A stretch of DNA of 64,000 nt, taken from contig JAVTVX010000034.1 in assembly GCA_033439265.1 (NCBI GenBank), forward strand, positions 17,622,501-17,686,500, written 5' to 3'. Shown piece by piece: positions 63,098 through 64,000 of the stretch (position 1 is the stretch's first letter; each line of letters begins with the position of its first letter). The notes under the pieces are model-generated. The model had not been told where the DNA came from, ran no database searches, and saw only the letters and a list, made by a program, of their open reading frames with translations. Position numbers and translations under genes: made by a program. Source of the stretch: Dillenia suffruticosa. Lineage: Eukaryota > Streptophyta > Magnoliopsida > Dilleniales > Dilleniaceae.

Positions 63098-63169
63098 GTG
63101 GCTGTGGTTTACATGTAAGAATTCCACGTTGTGGCTGTGGAGATCTGGGCTCGAATCCCAACAGCCACA
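63098..63169 (+). pseudogene. tRNA-His-like (GTG)
   Basis: His-like form with TGTGG in the 3' anticodon stem (G31.T39 wobble). Confidence 0.77.
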
Positions 63170-63548
63170 ATGGAAGTGATTTGAGATTTTAAATAATTAA
63201 AATGAGGATGCAATTCCTAATGATATCAAAAATCGTTGATAAATTTTAAATTTGGATTGAAGCAAATTTTCCAGATAAAATCGACATTTAGGTTCCTCTT
63301 TTCAAATTTAGCCCGACCTTAATAATATCTTGGTAAGCTTTCATTCAGTAAAACCATGGTTTTGGTCTGAGCCATAATTAGTTTTTGGCCATCTTCCCTG
63401 AAACCGAGGTCTTGCCCGAATTTTTTCCACGAATTACTTTTATGTTCTACTTAAAAGGAAGTCTGCATGAAGCTAGATCAAACTCCTGCTTATAGTTTAC
63501 CTTGTTGTATATTTTATGTTCTCTTTTTATTCATACAATAAAAGACAA

Positions 63549-63632
63549 GTCAGGATGGCCGAGTGGTCTAAGGCGCCAGACTCAAGTTCTGGTCTTCGAA
63601 AGAGGGCGTGGGTTCAAATCCCACTTCTGACA
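63549..63632 (+). tRNA. tRNA-Leu (CAA), intact
   Basis: Identical to the copy at 39740, TTCTGAC form. The spacer after it lacks about 28 bases (GTCTTGATAACACCTACC), a deletion seen only here. Confidence 0.96.
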
Positions 63633-64000
63633 TTTTTCTTTGCCCATCCTACTTAGTGGGCAAAGGCATGGTTTTTATTGTCTTGATAACACCTACCAGA
63701 CAGTGAGACGATTTGGATTCAAAGCATTATTTAGGGTCAAGTAGTGAAATTTGCTTTTTCACGTACCAGAACCTGGGAAAATTACACTCTAGCTCTATAT
63801 TCTTAAGCAAACCACAATCAACACAACTATCTACATATAACAAAACCTGAATCATACCACGACAGCCGACGCCAAATAAAATTTAACGAACTCCATTAGA
63901 CAAGAAAAGGCCACAATACAAAGCCCTTTACAAGTCATCGTACACTTATCACTCATCACAACATACATAAATTTGGCCCCGATTATGATCAACCAAATCG

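Larger units (their letters stand above)
36017..64000 (+). repeat. tRNA-His / His-like / Leu tandem array (12 gene sets, continues past window)
   Basis: tRNA-His copies start at 36548, 38922, 41291, 43688, 46060, 48457, 50842, 53201, 55586, 57971, 60356 and 62742, a period of 2359-2397 bases. Each unit has His, a His-like copy about 365 bases on, Leu about 450 bases after that, then about 1.5 kb of AT-rich spacer. The first unit is the most diverged; units from 48457 on are nearly identical and share a 12-base loss near CCAATCGATATT. Length differences come mainly from a 26-28 base segment after Leu, absent in the second, fourth and seventh sets. Spacers hold no convincing gene. Confidence 0.96.

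Noticed and set aside
21191..63632. Organelle DNA insertion as source of the tRNA genes
   Set aside because: Plastid trnI and trnH have different sequences and anticodons for Ile (GAT or CAT), and the genes here have nuclear-type features (AAT anticodon, Pol III flanks, intron-less).

Overview
The window is nuclear DNA from a flowering plant, probably a eudicot. The evidence is AT-rich sequence without a single convincing protein-coding gene, eukaryotic tRNA genes with no encoded CCA, plant-type Pol III flanks (CAA just upstream, T-tract downstream), a plant telo-box palindrome, and decayed Ty1/copia and LTR-type retrotransposon sequence. I cannot name the species.

The window is dominated by two adjacent tandem tRNA-gene arrays, all on the + strand. 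Array 1 (about 693-35525) is built from 1.2-1.33 kb units, each with one tRNA-Ile (anticodon AAT). There are 18 copies: 8 have one identical, fully paired sequence (21191-32085), the rest carry mismatches or are clearly degraded. Array 2 (about 36017 to the right edge) is built from 2.36-2.40 kb units, each with tRNA-His(GTG), a second His-like copy with a damaged D-loop, and tRNA-Leu(CAA). Twelve sets of genes are present and the array runs off the window. In total there are 54 tRNA or tRNA-like loci in 64 kb. In both arrays copies near an edge are most decayed and interior copies most uniform, as expected from unequal exchange or gene conversion. Array 1 also contains a three-unit higher-order repeat of 3.6 kb present twice in direct succession (22396-25998 and 25999-29603).

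Array 1 is split by about 13.1 kb of transposon-derived DNA (5275-18370). Its left part holds two LTR-like sequences starting TGTCACGCC that share their first 1.5 kb and then diverge. Its right part is a dead Ty1/copia element on the - strand (11845-18370) with two LTRs, a polypurine tract and recognisable but broken gag, integrase, reverse transcriptase and RNase H. A fragment of the same LTR-like family in opposite orientation (35526-36016) lies exactly between the two tRNA arrays.

The intact tRNA genes would be read by RNA polymerase III from internal A and B boxes and would supply Ile (AUU/AUC/AUA group via A34 to inosine), His and Leu (UUG) tRNAs. Whether the arrays are transcribed or silenced cannot be told from sequence. 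The short open frames that recur in the units are by-products of the tandem repetition; most of those in array 1 lack an ATG.
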